A DNA stretch of 64,000 nt from Mesorhabditis belari. Lineage: Eukaryota > Nematoda > Chromadorea > Rhabditida > Rhabditidae. Position 1 is the first letter of the stretch. Each line of letters begins with the position of its first letter. Made by a program: the position numbers and the translations under genes. This document shows positions 46,401 through 56,738 of this stretch, in pieces. The DNA lies in contig CAUEEP010000743.1 of NCBI GenBank assembly GCA_958450365.1, positions 1,240,001 to 1,304,000 of the forward strand, written 5' to 3'. Under the pieces are notes generated by a model, which had not been told where the DNA came from, searched no databases, and was given only the letters and a program-made list of their open reading frames with translations.

Positions 46401-48332
46401 CTAAGAAAAAACCTTTCAGAATTCTGATACCATGATGTGCCAAAAGTTATGTAAAAAAAGTTTCGATATACGCAAAGTGGGCCAGCGCAAGTTTTCTATG
46501 AACCCTGGATTTAGGAACAAAAGATTCAAACTAATTGTTGTTAGAAGTGGGTTAGAGAAATGAAATTCTAAAACAAAAAAACACCCTCGATTTCTTGATC
46601 TTTTTCTCTCCTCTCCCCTTCTGACCAAGCAACTTTTCGTAAAACTTTCACCCCTTTCTTTTGCTCCTTTTGCCGCAAAACCCAAAAACCTTATAATGCG
46701 AGTTTTTGTAGACTTACCACCAATGACCCTACCAAACGGCATGTCGACGGCTCAGTTCCCACCGTAAGTTCTCCGTGCATTGTTAGGGGTACTGTTTTTG
46801 GTATGGTTCAGATCGATTTCTTGCAGGAACATGACCGTCGGCCAGGTGCTCAACGCGCCCCACTTCACCAACAATCAGTTTGACAAAAATGGTGGCTCTG
46901 CCCAGAACTTTCAAGGACAATCGAACTTAAACTCAGGTTCAGGAAGGCAATTCGTCAAACGTCCACCCAATCCGTATATGTGCTTCGTGCTCGAGAAACG
47001 AGGCGACATCGTCAAAGCGAATCCCAAGATGCGCATGTGCGATATCAACTGCATCGTGAGTTTCAATAGGGGGAAACTGGTTTGTAAGAACTAGAAAGAA
47101 CACTAGAAAGAACACTTTGTAAGAACTAGAAAGAACACTAGAAAGAACATTTTTTAAGAACACTTTTTCCTCTAGTTCATAGCTTTGCCTAGGGTTAACC
47201 ATTCTCCAACATATTTTTTCTAGAATTTACTCCTTATTTTCAACATTTTACTTCAAAATTCCACTCAGAAATCTCAAATTGCTATTCAAATGAATTCAAA
47301 AGTTTTGGAAATCAAAACTCGAAAACTCGAGACGAAAACTGGGCTCCATTTTTGGAGTTTTGAACTTTTAAATTGAACTTTAAGCATAAAAAATTATCCA
47401 ATAGAAACTAAAAACCTAAACTTTTTACTACTTGAATAGTAAATCTTTAAATTTAAAATTTAGTTCAAAAAAAGAAAATGAAATCGCGTCCCAGTTTTCG
47501 TTTTCGTTTCGAGTTTCGTGTTTTTGAGATTTAAATCTCAAACCAAAACTTTTAAATTCATTCGAGTTTTAGTTTCTATTCAGCTAATTAACTTTAACAC
47601 TTTAAACTTTAACAATAAGCTTAATAAGCTAATTAACTTTAACAATAAGCACAGCGTTAGCCAAGTAGTGAGTTTCCTTAGCGTTAGATTCTCTTAAAAA
47701 CTCTTTTCATTTAAGTACTGTTCTCTATCCTCTATATACTTTATTGTCAGCTTAAGAATGAATTTAGAAAGCATTACACTAGAATCTGAAGCTTTGCTTT
47801 TGAAAAAAACTTTTTTTTTTATAAACTCTTGATTTAGCTTGGGGAAATGTGGAAAATGCTCTCAGAAGAAGACAAAAGACCCTACTTTGAGCAGTCACAG
47901 CGCAGCAAAGAAGAGCATAAACAAGTTCGTTTTTTCGTTTTTTCGTTTTTTTCGTTTCAACTCAGTTGCTCAATGAAACTCAATGAAAATTTCAGCTACT
48001 CAATGATAATCCACATCTTGCCGTAAAGCCAGTGAAAGTGAAGAAAAATGCGAAGGTAGATGATGATAAAGACTTGAAAACTATAACGTTTAGCTTTTGG
48101 AGATGGCACGAGAGGTTCTGAATCAACAACACCCAGACGTTTATCAACACATGCAACAGCCACAACAATCACACCAACGACAAATTCAGGTTGAGATTTG
48201 ATGCTTGAAAATTGAGCAAGAATTGAGCAAGAATTGAGCAAGAATTAGGCAAGAGTTGAGCAAGAATTAAGCAACATTTTACAGGTTCAGCAAATACAGC
48301 AAGTGCAACAACTGCAGCAGCAACCGCACTGA
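43453..48332 (+). CDS. Two-box HMG protein A (SOX-like boxes)
   Basis: Start at 43453 after ACATTTCAGCA. About twelve exons join in phase. The N-terminus is polar and N/Q-rich with a polyglutamine exon (44503-44578). HMG box 1 (44624-44944): VFIKRPQNPFILWATAKRAD, then LGSMWKALSDEEKRPFFDQA and HLMVKP. Box 2 (46948-47055, 47838-47924, 47996-48055): FVKRPPNPYMCFVLEKRGD, then LGEMWKMLSEEDKRPYFEQS and HLAVKP. A Q-rich C-terminus follows. The boxes resemble SOX/TCF-class sequence-specific boxes (KRPxNxF/Y, LGxMWKxLSxEEKRPxF) but read NP where SOX proteins have NA. It is expected to be a nuclear DNA-bending transcription factor; targets are unknown. The intron at 45482-46712 links the halves in phase (a + ac), supporting a single gene, though two adjacent genes cannot be excluded without cDNA. 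Confidence 0.82.
43736..44098. repeat. ATAAAATAG/ATAAAATAAG microsatellite, HMG gene A intron
   Basis: About 360 bases of 5-10 base AT-rich units (AATAAAATAAGATAG). The 126-codon minus-strand frame of I, L, Y and F across it is a repeat artefact. Confidence 0.92.
44972..45392 (+). mobile_element. Degenerate family A MITE containing SINE-like copy 2
   Basis: Begins CCGTAAATAG near 44972 with family A internal sequence (GACTACGCGACTGTACG). It then passes into a tRNA-headed SINE body (45110-45392: CGCTGTAGCGCAGTAGGGAG, CCGGGTTCGACCCC, TTTTTTATTTCAATTGCACA) and ends GATTTACGG. The SINE part matches 16425-16860. It lies in the intron after HMG box 1. Confidence 0.65.
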
Positions 48333-51300
48333 GTGAAAAAAAGATCACTTCAATTACACTTCAACGCACCTTTTTCATCCTTAGTCTTTAATCTTTATAG
48401 TATAAAAAAAATAGACTTCTTGATAATCATGTGAGCTGATGTCATGGAAAGTGCTTCATCCCCATAGAGGCAATATTTGTTACACAAAAAAGTTTTGTGC
48501 TTATCTCACGAATACTCCCAGATCAATTTTTTTTCAATTACGATTTTTCACAATGATTAGTAACTGGAAATTTCCTTTTCAATGGCCTTATAATCATTGA
48601 GTTTTTCTCACATTTGTTCAGAAATATTGATGACAAAATCTCCTCACCCAGTCCCAGTCCCCAGATTTTTCTTGTACAAGGTGCACAAGGTGCTACGCAA
48701 AAGCGCCTATTCCCTAAACAAAAGAAATCCCAGACTTTTGGCTAAAGAGGTTATTTTAGAGATTCGAACGAGATAAGAAATACTTTACTAAATAAGTTTA
48801 CTAAATAATTCAAAGCAGAAAATCAAAAGCACAATCTTTATCAAGAATCTCGAAAGGATCTTCTCTAGCTTTTCTTTTCGTTCGTGTGGTATTTGTGTAC
48901 TAAACATGAGAAAATTCAAAGCTAAACCTAAGCCATTTCTTAGTCAAATTTTGTTTACAAGCTGAAAATTTCGATTTGTAGATAAGATTTGAAAGAAATC
49001 GGTCAAGAATTGAGAATTGATCAAGAATTGATCAAGAATTGACTAAGAATCGGTCAAGAATCAATCAAGAATCAATCAAGAATCGAGCATCAGAAGGGGA
49101 GGGAGGTCCATCCCTTCCTCCTCCTCCTCCTCCTCCTCCTTCAGCTTGGAATCTTCTCATGTTCTCCAAATTTTCCTCATTATGTATATGTGTGGGATCC
49201 ATCATATATTTGTTTTCTTCATTCATTACCTCCTGGATTAGCCCCGTACAGACATTTGAATCTCAGCCGTTTACATAATACTCTGCTCCCAGGACTCAGC
49301 TTCAATTTGCGCCTCTCTCGCTTTGATTTCGTGCTTGTGTGTGTTTTGTGACAAAAAAAAGTTCTTTTTTAAGTAATTTTACGTAAATAACAATTGAAAT
49401 GGTTAAGCATTTCTTGTTTTTTCTTTTTTTTGACTTAAGATTACCCAGTCCCGATTTCCCTTTAAAGGAAAAGGTCGAGGACTTTTGCAGTATTAGTGCT
49501 TCGTGCGTCGTGTAAACGTCCCCATTTTCTTTTCGTCTCTCTTCTCATTGCCACCGCAAAATCTGAGCTGTCATCTTCTCCAAAACGATCGCCTCTTTTC
49601 ATTTTTTTCTCTTTTTATATATCCTCATTGAAATTTCTCTTGTTTTTGCATTTTTTTTTTCATGAAAAACTTGAGAACTCAAAATGTTTTTCTTTTTTTT
49701 TTCTGGATGTTTACCTATTTAGCCTTGAAGATTTTCATGATTTGTTTGATATGTCAAAAAAAAAAATACTTTTTGTCAATTCATTTCTAAGAAAATTGAT
49801 TTTAATTTAATTTAATTGAAAATTAAAGGATTTTAATTGATTTTAATTTAATTTAATTGAAAATTAAAGAATTTTCTTTCTTAAAAATGAATTGACTGTA
49901 ATTGTTCGGTTGCCAAAAAGGAAAAAGACAAAAAGGAAAAAGACAAAGAAAAGAAAGAAAAGAAAAAAAAGGGGAAAACATAAAAGGGAACTTTTCCCAT
50001 TTTCCCTCTCGTTTTTTCTCTTTATGTCTTTATCTGCTAATTTTTTTTTTCTTTTCTACAAAGCACGTGCTAAAATCCGCCACCCGCCCAACCACACACT
50101 TACAATTTACAGAATTGTACGGGTCTCTTCTCAAAAAAAAAAATCTTTTCTCATAGTTTTCTTCTTCAAAAAAAAAACCGACTCTTTCCTTCAATAATTC
50201 TATTTTTTTTTTGTTGTTGTTGTACCTTTTTACCCTTTACTCAAAAAGAAAATCTCTTTTATAGTTAAATTTTAAAATTACTCTGTCTTTTTTTGTCTTT
50301 TAAAATATTTTGAACTGTATTACGTAAAGGGTGTGCGTTGCATTTATTCTCGGCGCCTATTGTACGTAAAAATTTTCTTTGTGTCGTTTTCATTTTTCGG
50401 TTCTCTTGCTACTTTGAATGTCTCTCTATCTATCTCTACACTCTCCACACATTTTTTTTTTTTTTTTTGTCAAATTAATTCAAGTATTTTCTCTTGTGAA
50501 GTGAATAAATATGAGATTCAAGATTCAAGAAAAGGAAACGCTCGAGACAAAAAAAAAAAAATTTACAATATTCGATTAATTCAGTCTGGTTCACAGGGAT
50601 GGAAAAAGTATTGTATTTCAGCTGAGGAAAGTGTTTGTGTGAAAACTGCGCTCTCACAATTGAGAGTTGAGTCTAAAAAATCTGATAACTAAAAAATCTG
50701 AAACTCACAAATTTGGTACCAATCGACGCAGAATTTAATTCGCTACAAGATGAATATAATACTGTCCTCATACATTAAAGGGTTGCTCTACTAGAAAGAT
50801 TTGCCAAAAAATTTCATTCATAATCGGCTACGACATATAAACGAATGTGAATGAATTTCCAAATCCTGAACGACTTATTGTTGGATGTATATGTCGTAGC
50901 CGATTATGAATGAGTTGGTCTAGGAGCGTCCAACCATCAAGTATTTAGTATCATTCAACGCAGAATCATTAATAATTATGTTAAATTTTTGAAATTAGAA
51001 AGATTTGATAAAAAGAAAAAAAAATTAGAGCAAAAAACTGTTTGTTCAAGAGGAAACTTTGAGGCCCCATAACTTTTTTTCTTTTTATCCAATCTTTCTA
51101 ATTTAAAAAATTTATTTATTAGTTAAAATACTCTTTAAACTTGAAAATTCCAGGTCCAACAGGAGCTCGAGCCGAGCGAGGAGCCGAACGAAGAGATGAG
51201 AACGTCTTTGTAAGTTTATCCCCTAAAAAATGTTATATGTCGGAGCCGATTATGAATGAGCTGGTCTAGGGGCGTCCAACCATCAAGTATTTAGTATCAT

Positions 51301-51443
51301 TCAACGCAGAATCATTAATAATTATGTTAAATTTTTGAAATTAGAAAGATTGGATAAAAAGAAAAAAAATTATGGGGCCTCAAAGTTTTCTCTTGAACAA
51401 ACATTCATAGCTTACTCTAGAGTTCTCTAAATCGCTAAAGATC
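48333..51443. other. Intergenic between the two HMG genes, distal part
   Basis: AT-rich with poly-T and CCT tracts (49108-49142). I found no splice-consistent gene. From 50700 to 51410 there is a cluster of nested direct and inverted repeats (see that entry). Confidence 0.4.
50700..51410. repeat. Nested direct and inverted repeat cluster
   Basis: A block from GCCGATTATGAATGAG to AGATT(T/G)GATAAAAAGAAA is present at about 50898-51020 and again at 51246-51370. Inverted copies of ATAATCGGCTACGACATATA and of AGAAAGATTGGATAAAAAG lie between. It looks like a broken MITE duplicated in situ. Confidence 0.7.
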
Positions 51444-51498
51444 GAAAGTTTGATAGAGTTGGCATCCGGCCAACATAGCGAAGCCAATCAAATTTCGA
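51444..51498 (+). promoter_or_regulatory. Shared 55-bp block with NF-I palindrome and CCAAT box (copy 2)
   Basis: TTGGCATCCGGCCAA at 51459-51473 keeps both NF-I half sites, and a CCAAT box follows at 51484-51488. The two differences from copy 1 lie in the palindrome spacer and between the two sites. It lies about 1.9 kb before the start of HMG gene B. Confidence 0.7.
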
Positions 51499-53436
51499 GT
51501 TCAATCTCTCACTTTCGCGTCTTTTTCTCCTTTCCAGCAAACGAATTTCCAGCAAACGAAAAGCAACAAAAACAAGCAACAACGATCAGCATTAAACAAA
51601 TCGCACTTTGGCTTTGTTTCCTGTATTCAGCTTTTCAGATAATCCTTCGGTAGTTTAAGATTGCAGTTTGGCTATACGACAGCTTACTGAAAAATCTACT
51701 TATCACAAGTTCTATGTAAGAACTTTTGGGTTTTTTAAATCTCTAGCAAAGGAATTAATGCGAGATCTAGAACGGGAGACAAACGGAAAGCTTTGCATTC
51801 AGGAAAATCGTGAAACTTTGAAACTAAAGGGATTTGTTGTTTACAAATATTGTTTACACGTCTCTTACAAAATCTCTTTCCCAAAACTTTGATACTTTTA
51901 TAATTGTATAGGAATTTTTCAAATCCTCCCATAAAAACCTTTTTCTTATCACCACTTTTCTCCTTGACATTTACGAATTTAGGCTTCAAAATTTTATGTA
52001 ACTACAAATTTTTGCAAACAACTAATAGTGAAATAGTGAAATAATTAATCGTGAAAGTTGTAGCCAATTTTCACTACAACTTTCACTACAAAATCACTAC
52101 AAAATCAAACTGACATATTCTTTTTCTCACAAAAACTTTAAACATAAACTTTTCAAGAAGAAATGATAACAATTATCAGCTATCAATCGCAGAAAATGAA
52201 CATGCCAACGGCCAATCGATCACTGCAATTGCTCGGCCAGATATCGGCTCTACTCGTTTCGTTGGGCTAATTGCCCCTTGACCAGATGCTCCTCATATTA
52301 CTACAGATATCGATTTTGGATTCTCCTTACTCTTTGCACACTTTTCCAAACCCCCTTTTACTCGTCATTTTATTGATTCAGCTAGGCGGGTGAAAACGAA
52401 TTGGGCCAAGGTCAATCCCCAAACATTATTACCATTTGATCGTTTCACTCAAACATTTACTCATAATTACTTACTTGTTTCTAGAATTAAACTTTTATTT
52501 ATTAGTTAATGCCATGAGAGATTTCATTGGTTGATATTGAGAGTGAAGAGAGGAAAAGGAAGGCCTAGTCCGTGCTAGCCCCGGCTCTTGAGGTGTTTGG
52601 ATAGAAAGTGAATGTTTTCTCTAAATCTCTCAATTTCTTTCAATCTCTTTTTGTCGATAGTAGTCGCTGTTGCGGCGAAAAGGGGATTTTTCAATGAAAA
52701 GAAGGGACACCGGGAGAGTCGTTCGTTTTTTTTTTTTGTCGTTCTTCTTCACGATCTTCCCATCTCACCCACACAACAATAAACAGCCGCCAGTTTCGAG
52801 TAATTACCTAAAAAGTTGAGGATTTTTATGATAAATGACAAAATCAAGAATATTGGAAATGTTCCAAGTGGGGGTGAGGTGCGGCGAGGGGTGATCGCGT
52901 GCGACGGCCGCCGCCCGTCCACCGCCTAGCACACACATCGCCGTCCTGCACCCCCAACCCCCATCCCCCCCCTACAAACCCTCCAGCTATCCATCCCCCA
53001 GCACTCACCCTCACCACATTTATAATCGATTTTATGCTAAACTTACTCCAATCACCAATTTGAAAGTCGTTTTTGCTGCGTCTTTGTGTTTATTTGGCAC
53101 TCCCTGGAGAGTCTTTCCCTTTTCTGTCTATAATACGCTGAAAAAGTCCATCTTTCACCGTTTTCTCGTAAAATCTCGGGGTTTTTCAACTCATTTATTT
53201 CATTTTCCTGCTTCATATAGGCTTTTATATAGACTTTTCTTTTTTTAAAAAAGCTATCCTTAAGAAGCTATCAGATTTAGGACTTTTCTTTTGAAGTTTA
53301 ATTTCGAAATTCGAAATTTTCTTTGAATTTATAGTTTTTAATGTGAAAGTTTTGAAGAAAAGATTATTTTGTATACAATTTTGTTTTCAATTTCTTTTCA
53401 ATTTCTTTTCAATTTTCAGCTGTGAAAGAAAAGAAA
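51499..53436. promoter_or_regulatory. Upstream region of HMG gene B
   Basis: No gene recognised. A GC-rich segment at about 52866-53000 (GGTGAGGTGCGGCGAGGGG, then C-rich) stands out against AT-rich surroundings, as does the GC block before HMG gene A. Confidence 0.35.
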
Positions 53437-55619
53437 ATGAGTTTCTCATCTCGGGACACATCTCCATCGCTTTCTGATTCTCTCTCACCGCCATTTCAGG
53501 ACAAACATGGGTGAGAAATGCTAGACAGAAGAAAGAAAGAAATACTATTCAGAACTTGGCATAAAAAGATAAAAAGATAAAAAGATACAAAAAGGTTATT
53601 TGTGTTTTGAATAAAGGAAATAATTCAGAGAGAACTCTTGCGGTTTGCCATCTCCATCGCCGATCTCTCATCAAGCACATGATAAGATCGAGCCGCCAGA
53701 AGGTTTATTTAGATCTAATTTTTAGCTTTTTTTTTTGTAGTTTTTTAGATGAAATTTGAAAAAAATCATGTAAAAACTGTTGAAATTATTGCAATTTAGG
53801 CAAAGCATTTATCAAGCGACCCTTGAATCCGTACATGTGCTGGGTGGTGATCAAGCGCAAAGAGTTGACCAAAGCGAATCCGAAAATGAAAATGAGCGAT
53901 GTGAATGCAAAGGTAGAAAAAGAGATAAATCTAAATATACAAAAAGAGAATTCTGATATTTTCTGATAGAAAAATGAGTTTCATATTTAGTTGGGCGAGA
54001 TGTGGAAACAGCTGACTGATGAGGAAAGACGGCCATTCTTTGAGCAGTCGCATCGAAGCAGAGAGGAGCATAAAGTGGTAGGGAATTTGAAGAAAGCCAT
54101 AAAAAATATTATCGTTATATTTTTGAAACAAGTTACATTCATTAGCTTTAGTTGATGAACGAGAATCCACACTTGATCTTCAAGCCAGTGAACATGAAGA
54201 AGAAGAAACCCGATGAGAAAACGCAAACACCAAAGACGCCATCAAATGGACACAAGAGTGCAAATGGTTTGAAATAAAGCATACAAATATATATATATAA
54301 ATATAAATATAAATATAATATTGTAAAGAAAAGTCTAGGATCTGAACCAAGCACTCCTGGCGCCAGTTCATCGCATTCGTTCAGTGGCTTTAAAGGTAGC
54401 AATTGTGCTTTCATTGTAAACCAAACGATATTTCAGCTCCCGCTTTACCGCATGGTCAACCGATTTCAAATCATCACCACCACCATCCATCGAATGTTGG
54501 CTCATCTGTTGCTCAAGCTCTTGGTGTTCGATACACAGCACCGCCTCAAGTGCAAAGTCATGTAAGTGAAGGAGAATGTTTAGGAAAATTGCTTGGCTTA
54601 GGGCAGCTTTCATGCTTTTGAAATATTACCAATTGAATCTAATTGATACGGTTGAAATAAAAATTGAAATAAATATTAAATTGAAATGAAGCGGTTGATT
54701 TCTGAAATTCCACAACTCACCCTTTTCAGCCTCCCGTTCCACATCCATCTCAATTGCAACCGGGACAAATGCTTGTTCAAATCCCCGGACCACCAGTTTA
54801 TGCTAAACCGACGAATATGAATCAAAGCCTTGATCAGTATTACCTCTCGCTTTGTCAACCGGCTTTCCCACATCAAGGTTTGTACCTAGAAGATAGCTAC
54901 TGAAATTTAATGTTTTTCGATCTTATCCCGGATTTGATGAAATTGAGATAGGTGATTCAAATGAAACACTCAAATTGCTTATATTTAGAACGAAATTGTT
55001 GTAAAAATTCTTACAAATCATTGCATAAAACATTTGGCTGGTAATAATAAAATATATTTTGAAGAGTTATAGAGGTTACTGTAAAGTACGAGTTATTGGT
55101 TGAGGCAATATACTAAAATGAAAGTAGACTGAATTCTAAAGATTCTAATGATTCTAGAGATTTAAATTCTCAAAACATTTAGCTTTAATGATTCACTGTA
55201 CTGCGTTTGAAAGCTCGCAAGAAAGCAATTTTAGGTGAAACGCGGATGAAATTACCTATATTTAGAACGAAATTGTTGTAAAAATTCTTAAAAATCCTTG
55301 CCAAAACATTTGGCTGGTAATAATAAAATATATTTTGAAGAGTTATAGAGATCACTGTAAAGTACGAGTTATTGGTTGAGGCAATATACTAAAATGAAAG
55401 TGCGCTAAAGATCTTTTAAAGACTAAACTGAATTCTAAAGATTCTAAAGATTCTAGAGATTTAAGTTCTCAAAACATTTAGCTTTAATGATTCACTGTAC
55501 TGCGTTTGAAAGCTCGCAAGAAAGCAATTTCAGGTGAAACGCCGATGACTCAATACAGCTCGAATTTCTATTGGGAGCAAGTTCAACAGATTCAATACCA
55601 ATCCGGACATCAACTTTAA
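53437..55619 (+). CDS. One-box HMG protein B, paralogue of HMG protein A
   Basis: Nine exons in phase, start MSFSSRDTSPSLSDSLSPPF after TTTTCAG. The HMG box is split over three exons: AFIKRPLNPYMCWVVIKRKE, LGEMWKQLTDEERRPFFEQS and LLMNENPHLIFKP-type end (here VLMNENPHLIFKP). It is followed by a basic KKKKPDEKTQTPKTPS stretch, a histidine run (HHHHH), and a proline- and glutamine-rich tail ending QIQYQSGHQL. The box is closest to box 2 of the upstream gene (NPYMCW against NPYMCF, same intron phases). It should be a nuclear DNA-binding protein; the tail may be an activation region, by inference. The last intron is duplicated together with the first bases of the last exon. Confidence 0.85.
54955..55545. 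repeat. Tandem duplication of a splice acceptor region in HMG gene B
   Basis: A unit of about 290 bases is repeated head to tail. It contains TATTTAGAACGAAATTGTTG, the GTACGAGTTATTGGTTGAGG block, and the acceptor with exon start AGGTGAAACGC(G/C)GATGA. The copies differ by small indels. Confidence 0.85.
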
Positions 55620-56738
55620 AAATTGACGAAAACTTTCCCCTCGAAAATTCGATTCCCAATTGGTGCTTTAACTGTTTAAAATATTCTGTCAAATTGTCGG
55701 CTTTAACAAATCGATGAATCCATTCGCAATTTCCTCATTCGATGAATCCATTCGCAATTTCCCCATTCCCGAAAATCTCAACTCCTCTTTTCTCTCTATT
55801 GTCTGTGAATATTTGAACGCCTTATTTGAGTAAAAAAAAAAATATTAGTCTAATAGAAGAAAATAGTCAAGAAAAATTGCTTGGCTCATAATTCTCAAGT
55901 TTTCTTTCATTTTCAAAACAATACCCAGCTGCTGCTTTTTTTTTTTCTTCATTTTCAACTTTTTCATCAATGACCAAAGAAGAAATTTCACTTCTGAATA
56001 CAAGAAATGTTTGATATCAATCTCCTTTTGACATCTTACATTCGTATTTTCTTTCATACTCTTCTTACTTTTCTTTTTTGTCTAATCGTATTAATTTGTA
56101 TAAGTGTTCTTAAGTGCAACACTCAATGCAACAAAACCCTTAGAAGCTCTCACCGTCATTCCCATCATTTTTCATTTCATTTAATTTCATTTAATTTCTT
56201 TTCATTTCATTTCTCTTTCATTCTACATCAATTTCTTGTTCTTCTTCTTCTTCTTCTTTTTTTTGTAACTTGCCGTAATTTATTTCAATAAAATGTTTAT
56301 TGGAGATAAAGAAAGCAAAGAAAAATCCCTCAAACCGACACGGGATTCAAATTCTCGTTCTCTGCTTTAGCCCAAATACTGTTTAACATGCCGACATGAG
56401 CTGAGAAAGTCTGAAAATTAAACATATAAACGATCAATTCTAGAAGAGTAGCTTTTCAAGTTTTAAAAGCTATTTATTTAGTAATATTCGTTGAATACTT
56501 TGTCTGGACACCAGAAGCTAATCTTTCTTCTAATTATTCAAAAACGATTATTAAAGCAAGGTTTTCAAAAGACTAGTATGTTTTGTGGGCTTCTAGTTAT
56601 TCGTTATTCATTAGTTCCTTTTAAATGCCGCCATAGTTGACTGGCTAAGAGCCCTGTATCTTAACCGGGAGATCAGGGTTGAATCCCGCTGGCTTCTTTA
56701 TACATATCTGGGTTTTTCCTAAGCCCTAGATTTAGGGC
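55620..56738. other. Intergenic between convergent HMG gene B and the receptor gene
   Basis: Both genes end towards this region. It holds T-rich 3' flank, an AATAAA near 56288, and a tRNA-like unit at 56628-56700. No gene is supported. Confidence 0.4.
56628..56700 (+). repeat. tRNA-like unit
   Basis: GCCGCCATAGTTGACTGGCT continues to AAGAGCCC, then a B box CAGGGTTGAATCCCG at tRNA spacing. Related to the split copy at 31925-32135. The arms are too irregular for a confident functional tRNA call. Confidence 0.45.
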
